Below, piece after piece: positions 18,299 to 27,902 of a DNA stretch of 64,000 bases; the first letter of the stretch is position 1, and every line of letters begins with the position of its first letter. The stretch covers positions 108,505-172,504 of the forward strand of contig CAYWZW010000004.1 of NCBI GenBank assembly GCA_964462945.1, given 5' to 3'. The notes beneath the pieces are model-generated. The model was not told where the DNA came from. It saw only the letters and a list, made by a program, of their open reading frames with translations, and searched no databases. The DNA is from GCA-020343675 sp964462945. GTDB lineage: Bacteria > Planctomycetota > Phycisphaerae > Sedimentisphaerales > Anaerobacaceae. The translations under genes and the position numbers were made by a program.

Positions 18299-18489
18299 TT
18301 TGCTTTGCCCACTTTCAGCTTTCGGATTCCTTTTGCTCGATTTGTAATCCAATCTTCATAACCTGCCTTTCGGCTATCGGGAAGACAAACTTGTACATGA
18401 TCAAAGACCTCACCGTGATAGGGTCAATCCGTGGACGCTTATTTATTTTTCTCTTTCACTGAGGTACTTTCGTACCCCGAGTAGCTTCT

Positions 18490-19197
18490 TTAAGCAGACC
18501 CAATCCGGCTAATTCGGCCCTCGGCCACGAGTTCGTGTGTGCCTGGCTTCCGTGTGAGCGATGTTGGTCTCCTATATATTGTCCAATACTCCCCTTTTTC
18601 GTCCGGTTTTCCCTGTTGGTTGCAGCGAGTAACTTTCTTTAATCCAGATGGTATCGGCAGTTGGATCCAAGGTACGATGTTGTTCGGTCTCATCCACATT
18701 GGCCAAGCTGGACTATGCAACCGTTCCGATGGCCGATCAGGAGAAACGAAGGCGAAATGTGGGACAACTCCAGGCCATCGCTTGCCATTCATAGCGAAAA
18801 TTTCACGAAAACGGTCTGCTTTGGAGCCTATTTGCTTATTCGTGAAACCGCCTACCCCTTTTGCTTCCAACAGAATGATGTGGGAGCTGTCATCTGCTTC
18901 GTATGCAAAAAGAAAGTCAACATCTTCTTGTTGCCCTTTAATCAAGCGATCCTTATTGTCGAAAATGCGTTGTTCCGGATTAGGATTGAAAGCTAAGAAC
19001 AAACTTGCATAAAGCCAGTCAAGATGATAATCCATTGCTGCGAAGATGCTTTCAGGAAGGCGGATGTCTAAAACACTCGTGATACTCTCTCGAAAGGCCG
19101 GACATGGTTTGAAAGCAACATTTCCTAGAATATGACCGACAAGAAAGAAGCGTTCCTTCGAATTAAAGGATTTGAGATTCTCAATTACTTGACTCAT
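18490..19197 (-). CDS. Orphan PD-(D/E)XK nuclease-like protein
   Basis: A 235-residue protein with no recognised name. Residues ~85-115 carry QEDVDFLFAYEADDSS and then IILLEAKGVGG, the layout D-x(~18)-E-x-K of PD-(D/E)XK endonucleases, flanked by MDYHLDWLYASLFLAFN upstream and a helical NKQIGSKADRFREIF downstream. The C-terminal third (GLKKVTRCNQQGKPDEKGEY) is unlike common restriction enzymes. There is no methyltransferase neighbour, so a classical restriction pair is not supported; it could be a lone nuclease, an anti-phage effector or a DNA-repair accessory. Confidence in the fold is moderate, in the biological role low. Confidence 0.6.
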   Translation of the reverse strand: MSQVIENLKSFNSKERFFLVGHILGNVAFKPCPAFRESITSVLDIRLPESIFAAMDYHLDWLYASLFLAFNPNPEQRIFDNKDRLIKGQQEDVDFLFAYEADDSSHIILLEAKGVGGFTNKQIGSKADRFREIFAMNGKRWPGVVPHFAFVSPDRPSERLHSPAWPMWMRPNNIVPWIQLPIPSGLKKVTRCNQQGKPDEKGEYWTIYRRPTSLTRKPGTHELVAEGRISRIGSA

Positions 19198-19497
19198 CTC
19201 ATTGGCTCAATGGGCCCTCTCCATTGGCGCAACGCTTTTGTTTGAACATTTACTGCATCGATCCGCATAATATCCAGAATACGGCGGTCCAATCCGTGCG
19301 GACGGTATTAAAAAGGAAACGAGATTCGTCGCCCATGCTTTGGTCCTATATCCTGCTATCGGCTGGAAACGACAGCGAGATAAGAAAAAAGTAAAGAAAA
19401 CAGGTAACACGTTGGGTCTAACAAGCCAACTTACAACTGAAAACTGACGATTGACGCCTAAGTACCCGAACTTTGTTGGGGCTGAGCATTTCGCTTT
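19198..19497. other. Gene-poor gap, degenerate text
   Basis: No credible gene. It contains a short direct-repeat-like stretch CAACTTACAACTGAAAACTG near 19428-19447, similar in flavour to the heptamer-type text at 17420 and 46756. A 67-codon minus frame at 19207-19410 has no start context or family. Confidence 0.45.
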
Positions 19498-19604
19498 TCA
19501 GGCGCGTTTGACTTCTCCGGCGATGATTTTCATGGCGGCGGCGAAGGTTTGGTCGTCTTGCGAATAGTTCACGCGGATACATTCATCATTCTCTATACCT
19601 TAAC
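19498..19604 (-). pseudogene. 3' relic of an aminotransferase-like gene
   Basis: Immediately after the addA stop, a minus-strand frame with no start reads IENDECIRVNYSQDDQTF, then about 15 residues ending EVKRA and a stop at 19498. The pattern (basic-hydrophobic IRVNYSQDDQTF followed by an amphipathic helix IIAGEVKRA) is typical of the C-terminus of fold-type I aminotransferases. The frame has a stop just upstream and no start, and the rest of such a gene would occupy the place of addA, so this is probably a remnant left when DNA was rearranged. Confidence 0.4.
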
Positions 19605-22600
19605 GCAAACGCCGCAGGTCAGGAAATACAGCCAGCTTCCGGCCGGTTCGGCTTTCAGGATTGCGCAGGCGGCCTTGCTGTAAAGCTCCAACTGCCGCCG
19701 GTAAAATTCCGCGCGCTCTGCGGCCTGCTCGGCCGTTATCCTGTCGGTCTTGAAGTCAATGACAACCAGCCCCTCAGCCGTGCGAACCAGCATGTCAATG
19801 ATTCCCTGAACAATAATCGTGTCTTGTATTGCGTCCCCTTGGGACGTCCCTTGCGGGACGTATTGCGTCCCCTTGGGACGTCCCTTGCGGGACGTATTGC
19901 GTATATCGTGTTTTGTGTTCGCTTTTGCGCAAAGCGCATCACGCACGACGCACGACGAACCAGCCGGAAGGGCAAAAGTGAACGGCCATTCACGCCACAC
20001 CGTGTTTGAAGGATCAACCGCTAATCTGCCCTGCTCGCTCTTGAAGAATCTTAGGATCGACGCTGTGTCGATGCGCTCTGCGACGGCCGGAGCGACGGCG
20101 CCGCCGGCAAGGAGTTTTGCCTTTGTTTTCTCAATCGCGTCTATGGTTATGGGTTCAGCAATATCAAGCTGAGAGATGACAAGGTGTGTGGCCGTGCCGA
20201 TGAGCCGGGCATCGAGCGGCTCATGCAAATCCGGCTCGGCGATCACAAGAACGCCCGGCCGGCGCTCCAAGGCCCTGCTGTAATCAAACTCCACATATTC
20301 ATCGCTATTATGAGTCAATTGTGTCACGGAGCTCTTCGCGGGCAGCAGCGGTGCATCGCTGAATGGATATCCCCAGGCCAAAGACCGCTTCACCTGTGCA
20401 AGCAGATTCGACTGCTCTGGTTTTGGGCGAGCCTTCCGGCGGCCCGCGGAACGCCGGGACGGCTTGCCGGACTTTATGGCGATGATGAACTCGGAAAGCT
20501 GCCTCAAATCAGCCTGGTTGTGAAGCGTAAAGCTGAAAAGATTATCGCCGGCGGCGCGTTCGGATAAACCAGTTTCGAAGGCGTGGTGCAAAACCCGCTG
20601 GTCGCAAAGGCCGTAGAGGACCCATTGCAGAGGGCTGCGGCAGGCTTGAAGCTGCCAGTCGGGGATGGGCCCGCCACCTAAGAGAAGACCGTTTGAGATA
20701 ACCTGCCCACACGTTCTTTGCTTCTGCGAAGCCGTCAGGACAAGCCTGTCTCTGGCCCGCGTCGTCGCTACGTAGAGGATTCGCATCTCCTCGGCCAAGG
20801 CCGCCGACAGTTTCTGCTCGGCGATCACCTCGTGGGCAAGCGAGCTGAGCTTGCTGTTCGACCGGCGGTCGATAATCTGGAGCCCAAGCGTATAGTTCGC
20901 ATCGGCAAGGCAGTCGGCCTGGACGTCTTTCCTGTTGAAGCCGCTTTCCAGCTCGGCCAAAAAAACGACCGGAAATTCAAGTCCTTTACTTTTGTGAACA
21001 CTGAGAATGCGAACGGCATTACCCGCCGAGGTCTGCGGCTCAGCAGGCGCCCAGTCCTGCCCGGCCTCCTGGAGCTTCTCGATAAACTCAACGAATCGCG
21101 TCAGCGACGGCACGCCCGCACTGCTGGCAAAACCCTCGAACTGAACGGCCCTGTCGTGGAGCTTGAGAAGGTTGGCCCGCCGGGCCTGGCCGCTTGGCAG
21201 AGCGGAAACAAAGGGCAAGAAGTCCGTTTCTCGGTATATCTGCCAGATCAAGTCCGCCAATTTGCCGCGGCGGGCTTGCGTCCGCCATTGCTCGATCCGA
21301 GCCAGTATCGTCCGCAGCTTGCCGGCCAGTTCCGCATCAGCCCCGTCGTCACAGTATTGGAGCACGCAGTCGTAGTAGGTCTTCTGCCGCTGATCTGCTC
21401 GCGTGTGTATCTTTATCTTCGCCAGTTCCGTGTCGGTGACCTTGAAAAACGGGCTTCGCAAGACGGCGGCCAATTCAATGTCCCGCTGGGAATTGTCCAG
21501 GACTTTCAGCAGGGCTGTAAGATCACTGATTTCGGTGGCTTCAAAATACCCCGCCGTGGCCTGGCAGCTTACAGGCACGCCGGCCAGCCGGAATACCTCA
21601 ACATAATCATTCGCTTTCTTCGCCAACGAGCGCATCAGCACGACAATGTCACGGTATTCGACGTCGCGCAAAGCGTCTCGCTGTTTGTCGTAAATCTGAA
21701 ACTCGGCCTTGCCCGTGTCGGCCCCGACCATTTGCCTGATCCGCCGGGCAATCATCGCCGCCTGGCGCTGACGCGGAGTGACGAGGTTCAGGTTCTCGCC
21801 GTCTTCAGCCTCACTATGCTGGTCATTCTGCGAATCGTCGTGTATAGCTGTTTCATCAAGCGCATGGAACTCGACAATACCGCTTTCACTTTTCGATGCC
21901 TGAGGCACTGCGCCATCTGACGGCGCCGGCTTCAACCAGGCCGACTCGTCGTAGTCGAGCCTGGCAAAAGACGCCGTCATGATGCGCGAAAATATCCGGT
22001 TGACGAAATCGAGGATTCCTTTGGCCGAGCGGAAATTGGCATTGAGGTCAACGCGCAGGCCCTGCCGCGCGTTTTCCGGGTCCGCTGAGACTCGCCTTAA
22101 CTGCTGCAGAAAAATATCAGGCTCAGCGCCGCGAAACGCGTAAATGCTCTGCTTGACATCGCCGACCCCCAGCGTATTTCCTCCCGGGCTGAGCATCTCA
22201 AGAATCGCCTGCTGCACGGAATTGATGTCCTGATATTCGTCAACAAATATGTGTTTGTACCTTTGCCGAAGCAGTAAGGCCGTCTGAGAAGGAAAAAGCT
22301 TACCCTGCGAGGCATCTTCATCGCTCAACAATCTCAGGGTATAGTGCTCGAGGTCGGCAAAATCCAGGCAATTGATTGCACGCTTGGCCCGGGTGTACAA
22401 CTGGTCAAACGTCTTAACAAGCTCGACAAGCACCGACGTCTGCAATCGGACGGAATCACCAAGCCTGTCCACATAATCGGGATTGAGGATCGCCAGGTCG
22501 AAGAGCGCGTCGAACGATTTCTTAGCATTTTCCGCAAGATTCTTGATAGTCTCGGCAACCAACTCTGATAAACCTCTCGGCTTGTACTCGAACCTCGATG

Positions 22601-23453
22601 GCCTTTGGTAGCCTCTTATCTCTTCGCTGAACTTCTCCCACTGGCGAGAATTTATGAGTTCGATGTATCTGCTGATAGGCCGGACAAAAGTCTCCTTCCA
22701 TTTAGCCGCCCACCGACCGTCGGTGTCCTCGCCTTCGTAGAGCCGTAGTGCATACTGGATCTGAGCGAGAATATGCTGCAATTTACTCTCGATGATTTGT
22801 TTCTGCTTCTCGGCGAGGTCGGTGGCAAAGGGATTCGCCTCTCCCGCAAGCCTGGTCGCCTTTTCGTACCAGCTCTCCCGCGAGATTACGCCGTCGAGGA
22901 AATCGTTGATCTCTATGATTTGGGCCGGAAATCCCCTGTTTGTACGAAGATCCCGCCGACGCAAGAGCTGCTCAAGAGTCTTGCGCATGTTGTCCTGCTG
23001 CCAGGCGCGGTCGATGGTCTGCTCGAGGACCTCCGATTTGAGCAGCTTCTGCTCATCCCCGCCAATGACGCCGAAAGTCGGGTCCAGGTCGAGCTTGTAG
23101 AAATACTCCGTGATGAGCCGCTTGCAGAATGAATGTATCGTGCTGATGTCCGCCCCCTGGAGCAGCATGAGCTGCCGGCGCAGATGGGGGTCCCGGTTTT
23201 CCAGGAATGCCTCTTTCAACCGCTCGGCGATCCGCGAACGCATCTGCTCTGCAGCGGCCTCGGTAAAGGTCAATACCAGCACGCTGCGGACGTCGGGGCA
23301 TATAGACTTGTCCGATACGATGCTCACGCATCGGCCGGAGAGGACGGCGGTTTTGCCGGTTCCGGCCGAGGCGGTCACCAGAACGTCGCCGCCGCGGGCG
23401 TCAATCGCCCGCTTCTGCTGCTGTGTCCATTCGATCCTCTTCTCAGTCATCAC
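19593..23453 (-). CDS. addA: Helicase-nuclease subunit AddA
   Basis: Large subunit of the AddAB recombination enzyme that processes DNA double-strand breaks. The 1286-residue protein is a UvrD-like helicase: Walker A TASAGTGKTAVLSGRC, VLTFTEAAAEQMRSRIAERL, FVDEYQDINSVQQAIL, GVGDVKQSIYAFRGAEPDIF, ILSVHKSKGLEFPVVFLAEL and VATTRARDRLVLT. The C-terminal nuclease has GLVVIDFKTDRI and QLELYSKA. It overlaps addB by 11 nt. Just before the nuclease core (residues ~1195-1230) lies a non-conserved insertion encoded by two tandem 34-bp palindromic repeats. It ends a few residues after YFLTCGVCVKV, a normal AddA end. Confidence 0.96.
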   Translation of the reverse strand: MMTEKRIEWTQQQKRAIDARGGDVLVTASAGTGKTAVLSGRCVSIVSDKSICPDVRSVLVLTFTEAAAEQMRSRIAERLKEAFLENRDPHLRRQLMLLQGADISTIHSFCKRLITEYFYKLDLDPTFGVIGGDEQKLLKSEVLEQTIDRAWQQDNMRKTLEQLLRRRDLRTNRGFPAQIIEINDFLDGVISRESWYEKATRLAGEANPFATDLAEKQKQIIESKLQHILAQIQYALRLYEGEDTDGRWAAKWKETFVRPISRYIELINSRQWEKFSEEIRGYQRPSRFEYKPRGLSELVAETIKNLAENAKKSFDALFDLAILNPDYVDRLGDSVRLQTSVLVELVKTFDQLYTRAKRAINCLDFADLEHYTLRLLSDEDASQGKLFPSQTALLLRQRYKHIFVDEYQDINSVQQAILEMLSPGGNTLGVGDVKQSIYAFRGAEPDIFLQQLRRVSADPENARQGLRVDLNANFRSAKGILDFVNRIFSRIMTASFARLDYDESAWLKPAPSDGAVPQASKSESGIVEFHALDETAIHDDSQNDQHSEAEDGENLNLVTPRQRQAAMIARRIRQMVGADTGKAEFQIYDKQRDALRDVEYRDIVVLMRSLAKKANDYVEVFRLAGVPVSCQATAGYFEATEISDLTALLKVLDNSQRDIELAAVLRSPFFKVTDTELAKIKIHTRADQRQKTYYDCVLQYCDDGADAELAGKLRTILARIEQWRTQARRGKLADLIWQIYRETDFLPFVSALPSGQARRANLLKLHDRAVQFEGFASSAGVPSLTRFVEFIEKLQEAGQDWAPAEPQTSAGNAVRILSVHKSKGLEFPVVFLAELESGFNRKDVQADCLADANYTLGLQIIDRRSNSKLSSLAHEVIAEQKLSAALAEEMRILYVATTRARDRLVLTASQKQRTCGQVISNGLLLGGGPIPDWQLQACRSPLQWVLYGLCDQRVLHHAFETGLSERAAGDNLFSFTLHNQADLRQLSEFIIAIKSGKPSRRSAGRRKARPKPEQSNLLAQVKRSLAWGYPFSDAPLLPAKSSVTQLTHNSDEYVEFDYSRALERRPGVLVIAEPDLHEPLDARLIGTATHLVISQLDIAEPITIDAIEKTKAKLLAGGAVAPAVAERIDTASILRFFKSEQGRLAVDPSNTVWREWPFTFALPAGSSCVVRDALCAKANTKHDIRNTSRKGRPKGTQYVPQGTSQGDAIQDTIIVQGIIDMLVRTAEGLVVIDFKTDRITAEQAAERAEFYRRQLELYSKAACAILKAEPAGSWLYFLTCGVCVKV
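19827..19901. repeat. Tandem 34-bp palindromic repeat inside addA
   Basis: Two perfect copies (19827-19860 and 19861-19894) plus 7 bp of a third. Each contains nested inverted repeats: on the addA strand CGTCCC-gcaa-GGGACG and CGTCCC-aag-GGGACG around GGGACGTCCC. Because 34 is not a multiple of three, the two copies are translated in different frames (NTSRKGRPKGTQ and YVPQGTSQGDAIQ), both open. Confidence 0.9.
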
Positions 23454-26400
23454 GCGCCCCCATCTTGCTCAGCACCTGAACTTTATTCAGTGACTCCAGA
23501 AGATTGTAATCGTTTATCTGCCAATCGAACCGGCAGACGGGTTTGTAGCAGCAATAGCTGCACGGCGATTTCTGCTTCAAGCGATACGGTCTGACAGTAA
23601 TTGTGCCCGTGACGATCTCTTGAGCCAATTGAATTACCTTTTGCTCGCTAAATTGCAGGAGGGCTTCAAAATCGCCCGGCATCAACGCCCCACTGTTGGC
23701 ATAGTTTCCATATGGTCCGTCCTTGGCGGAGATATGGAAGCTGTAGAATCTGCTCCAGCCGGATTCCGCCGCCCGGTCCAATTGCCGGTAGAATTCTCCA
23801 CTAAACAAACCTCTTGCTTTGTAATCGAAATTATCCGCCTTCTGCGACAGCTTGGCGAGCGTGGCTCTTCCAGGGCTCACCTCAATCGGCATGTAAAACG
23901 CGCCCGCCACGGTCCGGCGTTCTGTGCCGCCTGCGCTGCGAACGGCCAGCATATAAATGGGCAGTTGCAGGTCCAGGCCGTGGTAGAATTCCGACCAGTC
24001 AAGTTTTGCCCCGTGCTCGCTGCGCTTATAATCGAAAACAAGCGCGACTTTCTCGTCATCGACATCCGCGAAATCAAGCCGGTCAATCTTACCGTCCACG
24101 GACAGCACGCGGCCGTCTGGAAGGGCAAGCTCAAACTGGCCGAGCGTGTCGCGTGAGTCCTTGACGCGGCCGAACGCGACTTCCGACAGCGCCGGTCTGA
24201 AAATTCCCGCCCGAACCATTTGTGCAACCGCCAGAACGCAATCTTCAAGCACCTCGCACGCAGAGCTGATCATAAAGGCGTTATAATCCCGCCGGCTGAC
24301 AAAATTCGAGATAAAGGGGTCCGCCCTGGTGAGTTTTTGCATTTCTTCTCGCAGAAACGCCAAAAGCTCCCGGTCGTCGATGGCTGCAAAGTCGCGCCGC
24401 TCGGCATTAAACCGCTTCAACAAGGCATCCAGAACGCGATGGTAGAAGGCGCCCAGATCGAGCGGCTCGAACTTGAATTCCTCCCGCTCTTTCAGCTCCA
24501 GCACATAGCGGGCGAAATGCTGATACGGACAGGCGGCAAAAGTGCTCAGCCTCGTCGCCGAACTCTTTACATGCCGATCGAAAAACCCCCGCACCACGTC
24601 TTCGTCCAGCCGCGCGCTGTTGTCATAATCTATCGCAGAAAGAACGCTCGCGCCTAATCCTGCAAGCTGTTCATCCGAGCAAATCGCACCCAGCAGCTCA
24701 TCAAGCCGGCCGTCGTCACCGGCTTGCCCGGGGACGGCATCCCTGCCAAGTCTGCTGCAGAGCAAGTCCCCAAGCTCGGCCTCGTTGTGCACCTTTTCAG
24801 CCTCAAGCGGGCGGCCGGCAATCGCTTCTTCACGGAGGTTCTCAAACAACGATTCGAGATCGCCCACGAATTGCGAGCGGGCAACGGCGCTGCCCTCATC
24901 GTCCACCGAGGGATACGTAACGCACAGAAATTCTGAAGGGCGTGTGAACGCAATGTAGGCCAGATATTGGCGCTCGGCAAGGGTCTGGCTTGACGTCGGC
25001 GCCAACGGAAAATCCACTGACTCGGCCGCCGCGCGGTCGTCATCGGTCAATATGCTGTCCGGAACAATCGGCACCGGAAATTGCTTTTGCGCAGCCCCGA
25101 TCAGGAAAACGGCCTTCAAATCAGGATGCCGGCTGCGCTCGATGGAACCAACGAGAACCTGGTCCAAAGTCGGCGGGATGAAAGCCAGGGTCAATTGCGA
25201 GAAAGCGGAATTGAGGATGGCAAGATAATCCTCCGCCGTCATGGCATGGCCGGCGAAAACCTCTGTAAGCTCGTCAAATACATCCACGAACTTAGTGTAA
25301 AACTGCTGATGCTCATCCGCCGTCACACCGTCCCTTCTCTGGTCAGCTTCTTTAATCCATCCGGCGATCGTCTGCCGGACCCCGAGCTCGTCAAGGAAAT
25401 CAAAGACAGCTCGCGTAAACTCCTCCGCACCGACCGTCCGTGTTGCATCGCCGGGAGGGCACAGCTTGTCCCGAAGCGCAAGCAGAGGCCCGCCGACCTT
25501 TGCCCGGATTCGGTCTATTCGCTGCTCGTCGAACCGCTCATTGTCATCACCTGCAAAATGCCACGGCTTGTCGCTTTGCCAGTCACGGCCCGATACGCCG
25601 AACGCGAGGCAATAGTTTTCCAGCAGATCCACTTCATAGCGTGTGAGGGGCACAAGGTCTGTTTTGAGACAGCCGAAAATATCGCCGTGAGCAAAACCGC
25701 CGGTGGCAGCCTGAACGGCCGAAGCGAGAAGCCCGACAGCCGGATGATGATTCAGCGGCCTTCGCTTATCAATAAAAAACGGCACACGGTAGTCGTCAAA
25801 GTATGCCCTTATGTAATGTTCGTATCGGCCGATATCCGACGCGATAACCGCGATGTCACGATACCGGTAGCCTCTGTCCTTGACCAATTCGAGTATCCCT
25901 CTTGCGACGAACTCGGCTTCCGCCCGCGCGTTCGGCGCTGATATGACGCGAAGACTATTCGCCGAGTCCAATTTCGATGGCTCCGGGTCAAATAGATTTC
26001 GCTCGACATGAGCAAGCTGCCGCGAGCCGGAAAATCTCATCGCCTCCTCAAGAATCACAGGTTCGGCCAGCTTGAGCCTGCTCTTTCTTACGATCTCGGC
26101 AAGGCCGGCGTACGTTTTCTCAGTGGGACTAAACACACTGACCGGATCGAGCTCCTCCGTATCGGGATTCGCCAAGTCGATGTTCGACGGGTCCAGGCAA
26201 AGGGCGATGTGGGCATCTTCCACGACTTTGAGCAGCCCGGCGAGGACGGCAAGCTCAGCCGTCGTAAAGCCGGCAAAACCATCAACCCATAGTCTCGCCG
26301 CTGTGGTCAAGCCCGGGACCGAGATGGCATCAGCGGCCCGGATCAACTGACCATCAGGGTCAAGAAAGTCACCCTCGATGAACTTGAGATATTCTTCAAA

Positions 26401-26889
26401 AATCAGCCCGATATCGGTGAATTTAAGAATAGCTAAGTTGTTGCGATCATCTTTGGATAGTTCACCCAACAATTCGTTAATCTCGTCGGGGGTCTTTGCG
26501 TATCGGTGCAGCTCCGCAATCGTCTGGGCGACTTGCCGAGCCAAGCCGGGCCAGGCCGCCGATGCGCCAAAGAGTTTCAGCTTGCTCCTATTGGCACGCA
26601 GAATCCTGTGGACAATCATCTGCTGACCGATGCGAGAAAGGACGGGCCGGGACGTGTTTTTGCCCTTTAACAGAAACTGCAGACGGTCGAATGACAGCAC
26701 GTGCAGTCTGTTGTAGCCGGCTATTCGTTCGTCGGCCAGGATTGCCCGCTCCGCCTGATAGGTCGCCTGCTCCGGAACCAGCAGAATCAGCGGCTGGTCG
26801 CCTGGCTCCAACAGCGCATCAACCACTGCTCGCGTGCAATAGCTGGTCTTGCCCGTACCGCTTCTGCCAAGAATAAACCGAACCGCCAT
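23443..26889 (-). CDS. addB: Helicase-nuclease subunit AddB
   Basis: Partner of AddA. The frame is open from 26955, but the ATG at 26889, with AGGGA upstream and product MAVRFILGRSGTGKTSYCTR, is preferred; it places the Walker A-like loop at residues 7-15 as in AddB proteins. The 1148-residue protein has VPEQATYQAERAILAD, LHVLSFDRLQFLL and a long inactive-helicase-like body. Its C-terminal nuclease domain has LVFDYKRSEHGAKLD and LQLPIYMLAVRS. The cluster of cysteines TFAACPYQHFARYVLE with CSYCCYKPVCRFD near the end fits the AddB 4Fe-4S site. AddAB loads RecA and is also used as an anti-phage nuclease. Confidence 0.94.
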   Translation of the reverse strand: MAVRFILGRSGTGKTSYCTRAVVDALLEPGDQPLILLVPEQATYQAERAILADERIAGYNRLHVLSFDRLQFLLKGKNTSRPVLSRIGQQMIVHRILRANRSKLKLFGASAAWPGLARQVAQTIAELHRYAKTPDEINELLGELSKDDRNNLAILKFTDIGLIFEEYLKFIEGDFLDPDGQLIRAADAISVPGLTTAARLWVDGFAGFTTAELAVLAGLLKVVEDAHIALCLDPSNIDLANPDTEELDPVSVFSPTEKTYAGLAEIVRKSRLKLAEPVILEEAMRFSGSRQLAHVERNLFDPEPSKLDSANSLRVISAPNARAEAEFVARGILELVKDRGYRYRDIAVIASDIGRYEHYIRAYFDDYRVPFFIDKRRPLNHHPAVGLLASAVQAATGGFAHGDIFGCLKTDLVPLTRYEVDLLENYCLAFGVSGRDWQSDKPWHFAGDDNERFDEQRIDRIRAKVGGPLLALRDKLCPPGDATRTVGAEEFTRAVFDFLDELGVRQTIAGWIKEADQRRDGVTADEHQQFYTKFVDVFDELTEVFAGHAMTAEDYLAILNSAFSQLTLAFIPPTLDQVLVGSIERSRHPDLKAVFLIGAAQKQFPVPIVPDSILTDDDRAAAESVDFPLAPTSSQTLAERQYLAYIAFTRPSEFLCVTYPSVDDEGSAVARSQFVGDLESLFENLREEAIAGRPLEAEKVHNEAELGDLLCSRLGRDAVPGQAGDDGRLDELLGAICSDEQLAGLGASVLSAIDYDNSARLDEDVVRGFFDRHVKSSATRLSTFAACPYQHFARYVLELKEREEFKFEPLDLGAFYHRVLDALLKRFNAERRDFAAIDDRELLAFLREEMQKLTRADPFISNFVSRRDYNAFMISSACEVLEDCVLAVAQMVRAGIFRPALSEVAFGRVKDSRDTLGQFELALPDGRVLSVDGKIDRLDFADVDDEKVALVFDYKRSEHGAKLDWSEFYHGLDLQLPIYMLAVRSAGGTERRTVAGAFYMPIEVSPGRATLAKLSQKADNFDYKARGLFSGEFYRQLDRAAESGWSRFYSFHISAKDGPYGNYANSGALMPGDFEALLQFSEQKVIQLAQEIVTGTITVRPYRLKQKSPCSYCCYKPVCRFDWQINDYNLLESLNKVQVLSKMGARDD

Positions 26890-26989
26890 AGGAACCATCC
26901 CTGATCGACATTCGTTCTCTCGCTCTTTCTTACCACAATCGGCGGTTAGTTTCAATCGTTACGGGAAGGCCGTCTCCTCCAGCCGGATA

Positions 26990-27898
26990 CTACCGCTCGG
27001 TTCCGGGAGTGCCGATATATTCCGGATCGTCCGGCCGACCCCGGCGCGGGCCAAATATATTATCCATAAGATCGTGAATTTCGCCCTCGCTCGGATACGA
27101 AACAACGACAAACGTCTCGAATGTGTATTCGTCTTCGGGCTTGTATTTGGCATACCACTCAGCCCTTCTGGGCAAATGGGTCCGAATATCCGCAAAAAGC
27201 CGCCACTTTTTATACACAACCGCTTCAGAAGGCGCGCTTTTCGCCGTCCAGGTCAGGTCATAGACTTCCGTCCCGGGGATAGTAGCAGCGACCCGCGGAT
27301 CGCCCACCCCATTCCATTGGGCGCCCGCAGGAACAGCATTGACATCGGAAAAAGGAAACAGGCCAGCCGATTGAGCCGCTGATTTGTCGAGCTCGGCAAG
27401 CATTTGTTCGGTAATCGCCTCTGTCCGAACCGACTCTGAAGACAGATACTTTATCATTTTCACCCTGTTTGACGCATCCCACAGAGTAAACTGTGCCTGG
27501 TTTCCGCCTCCGATCTTGAACAGTTTCACGTGCAAAGTCTGTGACGTCCAGACCTGCTGGACCGGCTCGGTCTTGCCGGCTTGAAACGTTGAGATGCACG
27601 TATTTTCCGCTTTCCCGAACGCGTTGTGAATCTCCCTAAGAGTGGCACCTTTCCTGTAGAACATGCTGAAGAACAGCGCGCAAGCGACCAGAATGACCGC
27701 TGCGACCAGAGCCGGCTTTGGCCTCCTGAGTATCACGACTGTTCGACAAACGCCGGTGTCGAACCCGAGCAACTGCTGTTTCTGCAGCCCCCCATGAAGT
27801 GCGGCAAAAGCATCATTGAGAATACGCTCGTCGGTTCCGGCTCGGGTTGCTATATGCAATCGGGCGATTGCACGTTCTATATTGTCTGGAGGATTCAT
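26990..27898 (-). CDS. Membrane protein partner of ECF sigma (putative anti-sigma)
   Basis: A 302-residue protein 4 bp downstream of the sigma gene and probably co-translated. An N-terminal cytoplasmic part (MNPPDNIERAIARLHIATRA) of ~60 residues is followed by one TM segment PALVAAVILVACALFFSMF (about 61-80) and a large exported domain. That layout is typical of anti-sigma factors, but no zinc-binding HxxxCxxC motif is visible, so it would be a ZAS-less type. The outer domain has IHNAFGKAENTCISTFQAG near residue 90 and recurring WDASNRVKMIKYLS and WRLFADIRTHLPRRAEWY segments, suggestive of the LolA-like/DUF folds seen in planctomycete sigma partners. The role is inferred from context. Confidence 0.75.
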   Translation of the reverse strand: MNPPDNIERAIARLHIATRAGTDERILNDAFAALHGGLQKQQLLGFDTGVCRTVVILRRPKPALVAAVILVACALFFSMFYRKGATLREIHNAFGKAENTCISTFQAGKTEPVQQVWTSQTLHVKLFKIGGGNQAQFTLWDASNRVKMIKYLSSESVRTEAITEQMLAELDKSAAQSAGLFPFSDVNAVPAGAQWNGVGDPRVAATIPGTEVYDLTWTAKSAPSEAVVYKKWRLFADIRTHLPRRAEWYAKYKPEDEYTFETFVVVSYPSEGEIHDLMDNIFGPRRGRPDDPEYIGTPGTER

Positions 27899-27902
27899 TC
27901 TT

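Noticed and set aside
19736..20017. Minus ORF made of repeat-coded Arg/Gly text within addA
   Set aside because: Shadow frame of the 34-bp repeat.
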